Shown piece after piece: positions 8,206 through 17,027 of a DNA stretch of 64,000 bases. The stretch lies in assembly GCA_045596745.1 (NCBI GenBank), contig JAZODA010000055.1, forward strand, positions 12,939-76,938, given 5' to 3'. Below the pieces are notes generated by a model. The model saw only the letters and a list, made by a program, of their open reading frames with translations. It ran no database searches and was not told the origin of the DNA. Position numbers and translations under genes: made by a program. The DNA is from RGIG3009 sp045596745 (lineage in GTDB: Bacteria > Bacillota > Clostridia > Oscillospirales > Acutalibacteraceae). Each line of letters starts with the position of its first letter. The stretch's first letter is position 1.

Positions 8206-9609
8206 ATGAGAAAAACACTGGCTTTGATTCTTGCTTTGTCGATGCTGTGTTTGTGTGCGTGCGGTGAGTCGAGCGTGGAGAGTAAAACGACCGCGACCAC
8301 GAGCGCAACCACGACCGTGACAACGACAACGACAACGACAAACACTTCGACTGAGACAGAGGGAACAAGCATGACAGTGACAACGACAACAGAGGTAGCT
8401 TCGACCGATACCTCTACGACGGCCTCTACGGTGACAACGGATGGTGTGACGACCACGACGGCTACCAAAAAAACGCTGCGTCCCACTGTTTCCAAGACGT
8501 CTTCCACGACCGTCTCGGTGGCGGTGGAGGATATCCAGCTGTACGGCCCTGCTGACGGCACGGTAATCGATCCGATGTCAGCGATGGTGCGTGCTTATAT
8601 GGATATCAAGAGTGATAAAGAAGCGGCGGAATTTTGGGTTGCCAGCTATACCGAAAACGACGTCGGCGCCACCTTTACCGCGACCTGGAAGTATAACCCC
8701 CGTTCACTGTATCGGGTGGTATGGGCGGATAACCCGGAAATGAAAAACGCCAAATCGATGACGGTTGCCGGTGAGGGTTCGCTTCAGGTTGTCGGTCTGC
8801 CGCACAACAGCACCTGCTATTGGCAGGTAACCGATTTCTACGGTAAAGAAAAATCGGAAGTGCGCACGGTGAAGGTGTTGGATGCGCAGGTTCGTTGGAT
8901 GGATGCCGACGGCGGTCGCAATATGCGCGATTTGGGCGGTTGGAAAACCGAAAGCGGCAAAACGGTGAAATATGGTATGCTGTATCGCGGCGCGTGTATC
9001 GACGGTTACAACGGTATCGAGTTGACGGCACTCGGCAAGCAGCAGTTCCGTGAAGTCTACGGTATCAAAACGCAGCTCGATTTGCGCCGCGGTAACAGCG
9101 ATGGTGATAACGGCAATCAGTCGACCAGCGACTTCGGCGGTGCGTATGTAAAAGCCGGACTGAACCAGTACGACTATATTTTCACCGACAGTTACAGCCG
9201 TGAGGCGCTCGGTAAGATTTTTTCGGTGCTTGCGGATGAGTCGAACTATCCCATCTACTTCCACTGCAATGCGGGTGCGGACCGCACGGGAACGCTGTCG
9301 TTCCTGATCAACGGTTTGCTTGGCGTTTCGTACGAAGATTTGACGCGCGATTTCGAGCTGACCGGTATGGCAATCGGCAAGCGGTTGCGTTCCAAGCTGG
9401 ATGTCGATACGCTGACATGGTCGGCCGATGGTGTGATGCAAAACAACAGCAACAACTACATTGCTTGGGGTCCGCTTTACAACAAGATAATGACGAATTA
9501 CAGAGCCGGCGACGGTAAGCTGTCTTCGGCGATTGCCAAGTTCCTGATGACGGAATGCGGTGTGACACAAGAGCAAATCGACAATGTTCGTCGTTTGATG
9601 CTGAAATAA
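8206..9609 (+). CDS. Lipoprotein with Thr-rich linker and tyrosine-phosphatase-like domain
   Basis: Predicted surface lipoprotein of 467 residues. The N-terminus is a signal peptide ending at Cys19 in a lipobox-like LCAC. Residues about 24-105 are almost only Thr/Ser/Val, a flexible cell-wall-spanning linker. Then comes a beta-rich region of about 110 residues, and a C-terminal domain with GGRNMRDLGGW, LYRGACIDG and the signature HCNAGADRTGTLSF, i.e. HCX5R with catalytic Cys and Arg, as in the Y_phosphatase3 family. Such proteins dephosphorylate phosphotyrosine or phosphoinositides; an extracellular one is unusual. The ATG at 8206 follows AGGGGGA. It is a single-gene unit with its own promoter and terminator. 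Confidence 0.85.
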   Translation: MRKTLALILALSMLCLCACGESSVESKTTATTSATTTVTTTTTTTNTSTETEGTSMTVTTTTEVASTDTSTTASTVTTDGVTTTTATKKTLRPTVSKTSSTTVSVAVEDIQLYGPADGTVIDPMSAMVRAYMDIKSDKEAAEFWVASYTENDVGATFTATWKYNPRSLYRVVWADNPEMKNAKSMTVAGEGSLQVVGLPHNSTCYWQVTDFYGKEKSEVRTVKVLDAQVRWMDADGGRNMRDLGGWKTESGKTVKYGMLYRGACIDGYNGIELTALGKQQFREVYGIKTQLDLRRGNSDGDNGNQSTSDFGGAYVKAGLNQYDYIFTDSYSREALGKIFSVLADESNYPIYFHCNAGADRTGTLSFLINGLLGVSYEDLTRDFELTGMAIGKRLRSKLDVDTLTWSADGVMQNNSNNYIAWGPLYNKIMTNYRAGDGKLSSAIAKFLMTECGVTQEQIDNVRRLMLK

Positions 9610-9616
9610 CAAGAAA

Positions 9617-9656
9617 AAACGCGGTGTCCCGCAAGGGGACACCGCGTTTATTTTTC
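9617..9656. terminator. Shared bidirectional terminator between convergent genes
   Basis: Stem AACGCGGTGTCCC / GGGACACCGCGTT (13 bp) with T-rich flanks on one side and A-rich on the other. It lies between the lipoprotein gene and the convergent AraC gene and overlaps the AraC stop codon. Confidence 0.88.
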
Positions 9657-10859
9657 GCCGTTTTGCCGATAGTCGCTGGGCGTTTTTTGCGTATGCTTTT
9701 TAAACAGCTTGGAAAAATAATTGACGTCGGGAATGCCGCAGTGCTGGGCAATGGTCTGAATCTGCAGGTGGGTGGTGGTCAGCAGCTTTTTGGCAAGCTC
9801 AATGCGCTTTTGGTTGACGTGCTCGGTGAGGGTTTGCCCCGTCTCCCGACGGAATAGGGAGGAGAGATACCCGGCGCTGATGCTTTGCTTTCCTGCCAGT
9901 GTTTGCAACGACAAATCGCCCGACAAGTCACTGTCGATACACGCGATGGTGCGTTGCACGATGGGCGAAAAGCCGCGGGTGGTATGGCGTTTGACCAACA
10001 GACAATAGGCGCGCGCCATCGTACCCATTAAATCGCGGATGGCATCGACCGAGGTGGCTTGTTCGATGCGATGGGCAAAGTTGTTGGAGGTTTCGTCCAG
10101 ATAAATGGGGTGGACGCCGCCCTTTTCCGCCGCCTTACGCAGCAGGGTGTTCATAATGATGCAGTAGTTTTTCAAGTTGCGCACGCGGTCGGTCAGGCGT
10201 TCCTCGATGGCCTGCTTCGAAAACGTACCGAACATAGCTTCGGTTTTGTGAACAAGCCCGAGAGACACCACTTCCATCAACTCATTTTCGTAGGCGTAAC
10301 GCGCCTCCATCATTTGCATATTGCCGAGAAGGTTGTCGGGGTTCTGGCGTATCGGTGTGGGGAGGGCTTCACTCTGTTGTCTGTCGAGCTCGGATACGAC
10401 AAAGGCTGTGTTGCCCCATATCGTTTCGCAAAAGGTGGTAAGCAGAAACAAAGCGGCATTATCTTCTTCCAACACAGGGATGCCGCGGTAGTAGTTTTCC
10501 AACTGTCGCATATTTTGCGGTGGGATGCCGTTTCGCTCCGCTTGCTCTAACAACTGGCGGCTGGTGGGGGATTCTTCCAGATACGGCCCAATCAAGAGCA
10601 AGGTGAACTGCTCGTCGGGGAGGCGCAAAAAGAAATAACTGCACAAAAACGGGTCGCGGATGCGGTAGAGGGTACAGGGTTGTACCTCGGATGCCCGCAG
10701 ACCGATGAGGTCGGAAAGCTTGCTCGGCAAACCGAGTTGTTTGCGCAAACCGAGGTCAAAATCGGTGTCTGTGGTGAGTTCTTCGCCGACCAGCAACGTT
10801 TGCAGATGACAGCGCTTCAGTGCTTTTTGAAGAAACTGCAATTCCGCGACATGGAGCAT
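9648..10859 (-). CDS. AraC-family transcriptional regulator of the adjacent sugar locus
   Basis: A 403-residue regulator. The C-terminal 100 residues are the AraC DNA-binding domain with two helix-turn-helices: LSLQTLAGKQSISAGYLSSL then IQTIAQHCGIPDVNYFSKLF, ending in the usual F-K-K-x-x-x-x-x-P-x-x-YR pattern (FKKHTQKTPSDYR). The first 290 residues are an effector-binding part that I do not recognise beyond general similarity to PocR-like sensor regions. GGAGG precedes the ATG. The gene diverges from the GPH transporter and GH2 genes, so it very likely activates them when the sugar is present. Confidence 0.9.
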   Translation of the reverse strand: MLHVAELQFLQKALKRCHLQTLLVGEELTTDTDFDLGLRKQLGLPSKLSDLIGLRASEVQPCTLYRIRDPFLCSYFFLRLPDEQFTLLLIGPYLEESPTSRQLLEQAERNGIPPQNMRQLENYYRGIPVLEEDNAALFLLTTFCETIWGNTAFVVSELDRQQSEALPTPIRQNPDNLLGNMQMMEARYAYENELMEVVSLGLVHKTEAMFGTFSKQAIEERLTDRVRNLKNYCIIMNTLLRKAAEKGGVHPIYLDETSNNFAHRIEQATSVDAIRDLMGTMARAYCLLVKRHTTRGFSPIVQRTIACIDSDLSGDLSLQTLAGKQSISAGYLSSLFRRETGQTLTEHVNQKRIELAKKLLTTTHLQIQTIAQHCGIPDVNYFSKLFKKHTQKTPSDYRQNGEK

Positions 10860-10905
10860 AGCGCACCTCCGTCAAATTGAATAAAAAAGCCACCTTCTTT
10901 TTGTT

Positions 10906-10934
10906 ATTATGGCACAATATACCATATTTTTCAA
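10906..10934 (-). promoter_or_regulatory. Promoter of the AraC gene
   Basis: Read on the minus strand: -35 TTGAAA (10934-10929), 17-base spacer, -10 CATAAT (10911-10906). Each box matches consensus at 5 of 6 positions. Confidence 0.55.
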
Positions 10935-10996
10935 GAGGATTACATAAAATAATACGAAAACGCATTAAAAAATTACTAACACAAATATTGGCGTTC

Positions 10997-11027
10997 TTGT
11001 TACAATACAATCAAGGAATCCTATACT
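10997..11027 (+). promoter_or_regulatory. Candidate promoter of the transporter-GH2 operon
   Basis: -35-like TTGTTA (10997-11002) and -10 TATACT (11022-11027), spacer 19. The poor -35 and long spacer fit an activator-dependent promoter. The partial inverted repeat TTGT-TACAAT-ACAA overlaps the -35. Confidence 0.45.
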
Positions 11028-11059
11028 TTTTTGATTTGTAACAAAGAGGAGAGGGTAAA

Positions 11060-12523
11060 ATGAAGAAACCGGTTCAATTGGATGCAAACGGGCATCGCAA
11101 GTTCGGCATTCGCGACAGTGTGGCGTATGCGGCGGGCGACCTCGGTTGTAACATGAGTTTTGCGCTGAAGGGCACGATGGCACTGTTCTGGACCCAGATT
11201 ATGGGTATGGGTATGTGGTATTCGCTGCTGCTTCTGGTCGTACAGGTGTGGGATGCCATCAACGATCCGTTGATTGGTTCGATCATCGACGCCGACAAGC
11301 GCAAGTATAGACGCAACAAGTTCCTTGCGTACATCTGGTTCGGTTCGATTGGTTTGATTGTGGGTGGCGCGTGCTGCTTCCTGCCGTTCCCCGGTGCTCC
11401 CACGTGGGCAAAGGCAATCATCTTTGTCGCCGGTTATGTGGTGTGGGATGCGTTCTATACCATCGCCAACGTGCCTTACGGTTCGCTGTTGTCCTTGATT
11501 TCCAACGATGCTGCAGACCGTGCTTCGCTTTCGGCGTGGCGTTCGGTCGGCTCTATCGCCGGTAATATGCTGCCGATGGTGCTGCTGCCCTTCATTATGT
11601 ACAACGCGGATGGCAGCCTGAACGGCACTCGCGTGTTCCTTGCGGCACTGATTATGGGCGGTCTCGGTTTTATCTGCTTCCAGTTTATGATTCGCAACAC
11701 CGAAATTCGTGTGGACACGGAAGTAGAACTCAGCGAGGATGCGCCCAAGTTCAACGTGTTTGAGGCACTGAAGAACTTTATGAAAAACCGTCCGGCTGTC
11801 GGTGCGACCATCGCCGCGATGGGTATGTTCATCGGTATGCAGGGCGCGACCACCGCGGTGTCTGTTGTGTTCCAGATTTATTTCGACAATCCGCAGATTT
11901 CGGGTATCGTGCAGCTGTTTGCGCTGATTCCGATTGTGGTGTTTACCCCCTTGGCGCGTAAGATGGTTGTCAAATACGGCAAAAAAGAGTTGTCGGTCGT
12001 CGGCGCGCTGTGCTCCATCGTTGGCGGTCTCGGCCTGTTTATCATCACGCCTAACAACACATCGCTCGACTTGGTCATCTACATTCTCTGCCAGCTGGTG
12101 TACAGCCTCGGCGTGGGTGTGTACTCCACCGTGTCCTGGGCAATGATGGGCGATGCCATCGACTACAACGAGTGGAAGACCGGTAAGCGCGAAGAGGGTA
12201 TCGTGTATTCGATGCATTCCTTCTTCCGTAAACTGGCGCAGGGCGTTGGCCCGGCTCTGGCTCTGGTTATCATGGGCGGTCTGGGCTATGTCAACAACGC
12301 CATCGACCCCAAAACGGGCGAAGCGTTTATCGATGTCAGCCTGCTGTCCTTTGAGGTTGCGGTAAACCTGCGCGTGCTGGTGGCGGCGCTGTTCCTGGTG
12401 GCGGCTGTGATGCAGTTTGTCGGTCTGGCGCTGGTGTACAACCTGGATAAGAAGACGATGGAAAAGATGAACGCCGACTTGGGTCGCGTTGAAGAAGAGC
12501 TCACCAACGAGTTCCGCGATTAA
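11060..12523 (+). CDS. GPH-family sugar:cation symporter (MelB/UidB-like)
   Basis: A 487-residue major-facilitator-type membrane protein of the glycoside-pentoside-hexuronide family. The opening FGIRDSVAYAAGDLGCNM carries the family pattern Y-x-x-G-D. DAINDPLIGSIIDA and AWRSVGSIAGN match the cytoplasmic loop motifs, and VSWAMMGDAIDYNEWKTGKR matches the second-half motif. About twelve membrane segments can be counted. It should import a small glycoside with Na+ or H+. AGGAGAG precedes the ATG. The GH2 gene starts 13 bases after the stop, so imported substrate is probably hydrolysed inside the cell by that enzyme. Confidence 0.93.
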   Translation: MKKPVQLDANGHRKFGIRDSVAYAAGDLGCNMSFALKGTMALFWTQIMGMGMWYSLLLLVVQVWDAINDPLIGSIIDADKRKYRRNKFLAYIWFGSIGLIVGGACCFLPFPGAPTWAKAIIFVAGYVVWDAFYTIANVPYGSLLSLISNDAADRASLSAWRSVGSIAGNMLPMVLLPFIMYNADGSLNGTRVFLAALIMGGLGFICFQFMIRNTEIRVDTEVELSEDAPKFNVFEALKNFMKNRPAVGATIAAMGMFIGMQGATTAVSVVFQIYFDNPQISGIVQLFALIPIVVFTPLARKMVVKYGKKELSVVGALCSIVGGLGLFIITPNNTSLDLVIYILCQLVYSLGVGVYSTVSWAMMGDAIDYNEWKTGKREEGIVYSMHSFFRKLAQGVGPALALVIMGGLGYVNNAIDPKTGEAFIDVSLLSFEVAVNLRVLVAALFLVAAVMQFVGLALVYNLDKKTMEKMNADLGRVEEELTNEFRD

Positions 12524-12536
12524 TGGAGGTAACCAA

Positions 12537-14798
12537 ATGAGAAGCATTGTAAATATCAACAGCGAGTGGTTCTTCAGCAAAGAATGCACCGAAGCACCTG
12601 TCGCACTTCCCGAAGCCTGGGAACAGGTAAGCCTGCCGCACTGCTGGAACGCGGTCGACGGTCAGGATGGCGGTAACGACTTCCATCGTGGCGTTTGCTT
12701 CTACGTTAAGCAGCTGAAGAAGAGCGAACTGCCGCAGGCGGGTCGCTACTATCTGGAAATCCGCGGCGCTAACTCCTCGGCGGACGCGTATGTCGATGGC
12801 GAAAAGCTGGCGCATCACGACGGCGGTTACTCCACCTGGCGTGTGGACATCACCGCGGCGCTCAAGGAAGAATCGCTGGTTGCCATTGCGGTGGACAACA
12901 GCCCGAACGAGCGCGTGTATCCGCAGATGGCGGACTTCACCTTCTACGGTGGTCTGTATCGCGATGTCAACATTGTGTGCGTCGAAGAGTCGCATTTTGA
13001 TTTGGATTACTACGGCACGCCCGGTCTCAAAATCACCCCCGCTATGGTGGGCGAGGATGCCGACGTGGAAATCGAAGCGTACGTCACCAACGCGAAGCCG
13101 GAGCAGCGCTTGCGTTACACCGTGCTGGACGGCGAGGGCAAGACGGTTGCGTCTGTCGAGACGGCGGATACCAAAGCGGTGCTGAAGATTGAAAATGTGC
13201 ATCGCTGGCACGGCCGCAAGGACCCGTATCTGTATTCCGCGACGGTGGAACTGCTGGAGGGCGAGACGGTGCTGGATACCGTATCCTCCCGTTTTGGCTG
13301 CCGCACGTTTGAAATCGATCCTGAAAACGGCTTTATCCTCAACGGCGAAGAGTATCCGCTGCGCGGTGTTTCCCGCCATCAGGATCGCTGGGGCTTCGGT
13401 AACGCACTGCTGCCGGAGCATCATCGCGAAGACGTGGATTTGATTTGCGAGGTGGGCGCTACCACCATTCGTCTGGCGCACTATCAGCACGACCAGTACT
13501 TCTACGACCTGTGCGACGAGCGCGGTCTGGTTATCTGGGCGGAGATTCCGTACATTTCCCGTCATATGCCCGACGGCCGCGAGAACACCATCTCGCAGAT
13601 GAAGGAGCTCATCACCCAGAACTACAACCATCCCTGTATCGTGGTGTGGGGCCTGTCCAATGAAATCACGATGAACGGCGATGCCGATCCCGATTTGCTG
13701 GAGAACCATCGCATTCTGAACGATATGCTTCACGAGACGCATACGACCCGCAAAAAGACGATGGCGTGCCTGACGATGTGCCCGATGAACAGCCCGATTC
13801 TGGAGATTCCGGACGTGGTGTCCTACAACCATTACTTTGGTTGGTACGGCGGCGAGACGGATATGAACGGCCCGTGGTTCGATAAGTTCCACGCCGAGCA
13901 TCCCACGCTCCCGATCGGTTGCTCCGAGTACGGTTGCGAAGCGCTCAACTGGCACACTTCCAAGCCGGTGCAGGGCGACTACACCGAGGAGTATCAGGCG
14001 TACTATCACGAGGAACTGATTAAGCAGCTCTTTACCCGTAAGTATATGTGGGCGACCCACGTGGGGAATATGTTCGACTTCGGCGCTGACGCTCGCAGCG
14101 AGGGCGGCGAAAACGGTCAGAACCACAAGGGCCTCATCACCATTGACCGCAAGTATAAGAAGGACGCGTTCTATGCCTACAAGGCGTGGTTGTCCGACGA
14201 CCCGTTCGTGCATATCTGCGGCAAGCGGTATGTTGACCGTGTAGAAGAGGTCACGAAGGTAACGGTGTATTCCAACCTGCCCGAAGTGGAGCTGTTCGCC
14301 AACGGCGTCAGCCTCGGCAAGCAGGAAAGCGCCGAGCATTTCTTCTACTTCGACGTGCCGAACGCCGGCGAGACGACGCTGGTGGCGGTCGCCGGTGAGC
14401 ACAAGGATGAAAGCGTTATCCGCAAGGTCGAAGAGCCGAACGAAGAGTACATCCTGCGTGAGAGCAGCACGGTGCTTAACTGGTTCGACATCACCGAGCG
14501 CGAGGGCTATTTCTCGCTCAACGACAAGCTGGGCGATATTATGGGCACCTTCCGCGGCAAGCTCTTGTTTGTCAAGCTGTTCGCAAAAGTGATGGGCGGC
14601 AAGAAAAAGAAGGGCGAAAAGGGTGGCGAAAAGAAAGCCGCCGGCTTCGAAGTGACGCCGCAGATGATGCAGCTGGTGGGTAGCTTCACCGTACTCCGTC
14701 TGACGGGTATGATGAGTATGATGGATATCCGCTTTACCAAGGAAGAACTGCTCAGCCTGAACGCGAAACTCAACCGCATCAAGAAAAAGAAGAAGTAA
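12537..14798 (+). CDS. Glycoside hydrolase family 2, beta-galactosidase-like
   Basis: Cytoplasmic GH2 enzyme of 753 residues without signal peptide. An N-terminal sugar-binding jelly-roll (LPHCWNAVDGQDGG; GLYRDVNI) is followed by an immunoglobulin-like domain and the TIM barrel. The acid/base is Glu376 in WGLSNEITMNG and the nucleophile Glu464 in IGCSEYGCEA. NHKGLITIDRKYKKDAFYAYKA and CGKRYVDRVEEVTKVTVYSN resemble beta-galactosidases more than beta-glucuronidases, though the N-x-K motif is found in both. After about residue 640 there is a C-terminal tail with a Lys/Gly-rich stretch and a Met-rich helix that GH2 enzymes do not usually have. The ATG at 12537 follows TGGAGG; it is operonic with the transporter. 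Confidence 0.9.
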   Translation: MRSIVNINSEWFFSKECTEAPVALPEAWEQVSLPHCWNAVDGQDGGNDFHRGVCFYVKQLKKSELPQAGRYYLEIRGANSSADAYVDGEKLAHHDGGYSTWRVDITAALKEESLVAIAVDNSPNERVYPQMADFTFYGGLYRDVNIVCVEESHFDLDYYGTPGLKITPAMVGEDADVEIEAYVTNAKPEQRLRYTVLDGEGKTVASVETADTKAVLKIENVHRWHGRKDPYLYSATVELLEGETVLDTVSSRFGCRTFEIDPENGFILNGEEYPLRGVSRHQDRWGFGNALLPEHHREDVDLICEVGATTIRLAHYQHDQYFYDLCDERGLVIWAEIPYISRHMPDGRENTISQMKELITQNYNHPCIVVWGLSNEITMNGDADPDLLENHRILNDMLHETHTTRKKTMACLTMCPMNSPILEIPDVVSYNHYFGWYGGETDMNGPWFDKFHAEHPTLPIGCSEYGCEALNWHTSKPVQGDYTEEYQAYYHEELIKQLFTRKYMWATHVGNMFDFGADARSEGGENGQNHKGLITIDRKYKKDAFYAYKAWLSDDPFVHICGKRYVDRVEEVTKVTVYSNLPEVELFANGVSLGKQESAEHFFYFDVPNAGETTLVAVAGEHKDESVIRKVEEPNEEYILRESSTVLNWFDITEREGYFSLNDKLGDIMGTFRGKLLFVKLFAKVMGGKKKKGEKGGEKKAAGFEVTPQMMQLVGSFTVLRLTGMMSMMDIRFTKEELLSLNAKLNRIKKKKK

Positions 14799-14815
14799 CA
14801 GGCAGGGAGACACAG

Positions 14816-14856
14816 ACCGCCGGAAATCGCACAGCGAAATCCGGCGGTTTTTCTTG
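14816..14856 (+). terminator. Rho-independent terminator of the sugar operon
   Basis: ACCGCCGGA / TCCGGCGGT outer stem with a shorter inner stem (TCGC/GCGA) and a TTTTTCTT tail, 18 bases after the GH2 stop. Confidence 0.88.
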
Positions 14857-14882
14857 CTTTTTTGGAGCGCAGTGCGTATAAT
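14854..14882 (+). promoter_or_regulatory. Promoter of the araL/araM-like pair
   Basis: -10 TATAAT (14877-14882), spacer 17, weak -35 TTGCTT (14854-14859) that lies in the T-tract of the preceding terminator. Confidence 0.55.
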
Positions 14883-14914
14883 GAAAACAGTGTCTGAGCA
14901 AGGGAGGAATAGCG

Positions 14915-15727
14915 GTGACTACTGCAGAACGCATTCGTACACTGAAATTGTATTTGTTTGATATGGATGGTACGCTGTATCTTGGCGACCGCCTGTATGA
15001 TTTTACCAAGGAACTGCTTGCGTGCATCCGCGAACAGGGCGCACGGTATATGTTTATGACCAACAACTCGTCCAAGAGCGTGGAAGCATATATTCAGAAG
15101 CTGGCACGCCTCGGTATCGAAGCTACCGAAGAGGATTTCATCACCTCCTCCCAGGCGACGATTCACTATCTGCGCAAAAACCATCCGAACGATACGCTGT
15201 ACGTCTGCGGCACGAAGTCGCTGATTCGCGAACTGGAGCAGGCAGGCTTTACCGTGACGGACGATTTGGACCGTGTGGACTGCATCGTTATGGGCAACGA
15301 TAACGAGCTGACCTTCCGCAAGCTGGAGGATGTGTGCAAGCTGCTTCTGCTGCACGAGGTGTCCTACATTGCGACTAATCCCGACTATGTGTGTCCCACC
15401 GAGTTTGGCAGCGTGCCTGACTGCGGCAGTGTGTGCGATATGATTTTCAACTGCACCGGGCGTCGCCCGATTTTCATCGGCAAGCCGGAGCCGCTGATGC
15501 CGCTGCTCGGTATGGAGATGGCAGGCGTTTGCGCCGAAGAGACGGCGGTTGTGGGCGACCGCATTTACACCGACGTCAAGAGCGGTATCAATGCCGGTAC
15601 GGTGAGCATTCTGGTTATGAGCGGTGAAACCACGCAGGCGATTCTGGATGCGTCGGAAGACCGCCCCGATATGGTATTGGAAAGCGGCGCGGAGATTCTG
15701 CGTGCGTTGAAGGGGGAAGAGGTATGA
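14915..15727 (+). CDS. HAD-IIA sugar/polyol phosphatase, AraL/NagD-like
   Basis: A 270-residue HAD-superfamily phosphatase of subclass IIA. Motif I is LYLFDMDGTLYLGD (nucleophile Asp and acid Asp), motif II MTNNSS, motif III the Lys of IGKPEPL, motif IV VGDRIYTDVKSGINAG. The C2B cap between motifs II and III identifies the NagD/AraL/glycerol-phosphate-phosphatase branch, whose members act on sugar or polyol phosphates. The GTG at 14915 follows GGGAGG. The stop overlaps the next ATG (ATGA), so both proteins are translationally coupled. In B. subtilis, araL lies next to araM in the arabinose operon, the same pairing as here. Confidence 0.88.
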   Translation: MTTAERIRTLKLYLFDMDGTLYLGDRLYDFTKELLACIREQGARYMFMTNNSSKSVEAYIQKLARLGIEATEEDFITSSQATIHYLRKNHPNDTLYVCGTKSLIRELEQAGFTVTDDLDRVDCIVMGNDNELTFRKLEDVCKLLLLHEVSYIATNPDYVCPTEFGSVPDCGSVCDMIFNCTGRRPIFIGKPEPLMPLLGMEMAGVCAEETAVVGDRIYTDVKSGINAGTVSILVMSGETTQAILDASEDRPDMVLESGAEILRALKGEEV

Positions 15728-16974
15728 CTCAGGCCGAACTGACCGCCGGTATCCACGGATGCGCCTGCGGAATGGATCATAACTGCCCCATTAAAGCGAT
15801 TCGCATCGGCGCGGGCGCGCTGGATGCGTTGCCGGAAGTGCTGGACGGCTATCGCCATATTTTGCTCGTGTCGGACGATAACACCGATGCGGTGTGCGGT
15901 GACCGTGTGCGCACATTGTTGGGCGATGCGGTGGAAACCTCGCTCGTACTGCACGCCGACGGCGTGGTAGTGCCGGATGAAGCGTGTCTCGCGCTGCTAG
16001 AAGAAAAACTGACGGGAAAGACCGATTTGCTCGTTGGCATCGGTTCGGGCGTTATCAACGATTTGTGTAAGGATGTCAGCTTCCGCTACGACTTGCCTTA
16101 CGGCATCGTTGCCACGGCACCGTCGATGGACGGCTATGCTTCGGTGGGTGCGGCGCTGATTCTGGAGGGCATGAAAATCACCCGCAACGCGCGTCCGCCG
16201 ATGGTGATTGTGGCGGACACGGCGGTGCTGAAAACCGCGCCGATGGAGATGCTGAAAGCCGGCTACGGCGACATCGTCGGTAAGTATTCCTGCCTGAACG
16301 ACTGGAAACTCAGCACAGCACTTTACGGTGAATATTTCTGCCGGACGGTGTACGATTTGACGATGGACACCGCGAAAGCGGTTGAACCGCTGGCCGAGCG
16401 GATTCTCGCGCGTGACGAGGAAGCCATCGGTGCGCTGATGGAAGCGCTTGTGGCGGTGGGTATTGCGATGAGCTATGTCGGCAATTCGCGTCCTGCTTCC
16501 GGCAGTGAGCATCATCTGTCGCACTTCTTTGAAATTACCGGCATTCTGGATGACAAGCCGTATTTCGCACACGGTATTGACGTGTTGTACTCGGCGGTTG
16601 TGACGGCTCGTCTGCGTGAGGAATTGCTCGGTCTGACCCCGAAGCGCAAGGCGTTTGACCGCGCGGCGTGGGAGGCGGCAATCCGCCGCATTTATTCCAC
16701 TTCGGCGGACGGCATCATCGCGTTGCAGAACAAGCTTGGCTGGTACGAGCGCGACGATGAAGCTGCGGTGATGACCAAATGGGATGCGCTGTGTGATATC
16801 CTGCGCGAAGCACCGACTGAGCAGAAAATGCGGACGTTGGTCGAGCGCATTGGTCTTGACTACAGCGAGTTTGAGGCACTCTACGGCGAGGAAAAACTGA
16901 ACACGGCGGTTCAGTACGCCAAGGATTTGAAAGATCGCTACAGCGTGCTGTGGCTGTATCATCAGTATGCATAA
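15724..16974 (+). CDS. sn-Glycerol-1-phosphate dehydrogenase, AraM-like
   Basis: A 416-residue member of the iron/zinc alcohol dehydrogenase-dehydroquinate synthase-like fold. The family reduces dihydroxyacetone phosphate to sn-glycerol-1-phosphate with NAD(P)H and uses a divalent metal. GIGSGVINDLCK is the nucleotide-binding loop; VATAPSMDGYASVGAAL and AGYGDIVGKYSCLNDWKL contain the metal-site Asp; SGSEHHLSHFFE holds metal-binding His residues. Glycerol-1-phosphate is the archaeal lipid stereoisomer, and in Bacillus AraM feeds heptaprenylglyceryl phosphate synthesis. No PcrB-type prenyltransferase lies in this window. A terminator follows. Confidence 0.88.
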   Translation: MTQAELTAGIHGCACGMDHNCPIKAIRIGAGALDALPEVLDGYRHILLVSDDNTDAVCGDRVRTLLGDAVETSLVLHADGVVVPDEACLALLEEKLTGKTDLLVGIGSGVINDLCKDVSFRYDLPYGIVATAPSMDGYASVGAALILEGMKITRNARPPMVIVADTAVLKTAPMEMLKAGYGDIVGKYSCLNDWKLSTALYGEYFCRTVYDLTMDTAKAVEPLAERILARDEEAIGALMEALVAVGIAMSYVGNSRPASGSEHHLSHFFEITGILDDKPYFAHGIDVLYSAVVTARLREELLGLTPKRKAFDRAAWEAAIRRIYSTSADGIIALQNKLGWYERDDEAAVMTKWDALCDILREAPTEQKMRTLVERIGLDYSEFEALYGEEKLNTAVQYAKDLKDRYSVLWLYHQYA

Positions 16975-16978
16975 CGAA

Positions 16979-17019
16979 AAGCGGCTGTCGGTGAAAACCA
17001 CCGACAACCGCTTGTTTTT
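16979..17019. terminator. Shared terminator between convergent araM-like and PQ-loop genes
   Basis: AAGCGG-C-TGTCGGTG against CACCGACA-A-CCGCTT, with one mismatch, followed by TGTTTTTG on the plus strand and A-rich sequence on the other side. Confidence 0.82.
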
Positions 17020-17027
17020 GCGTTATA

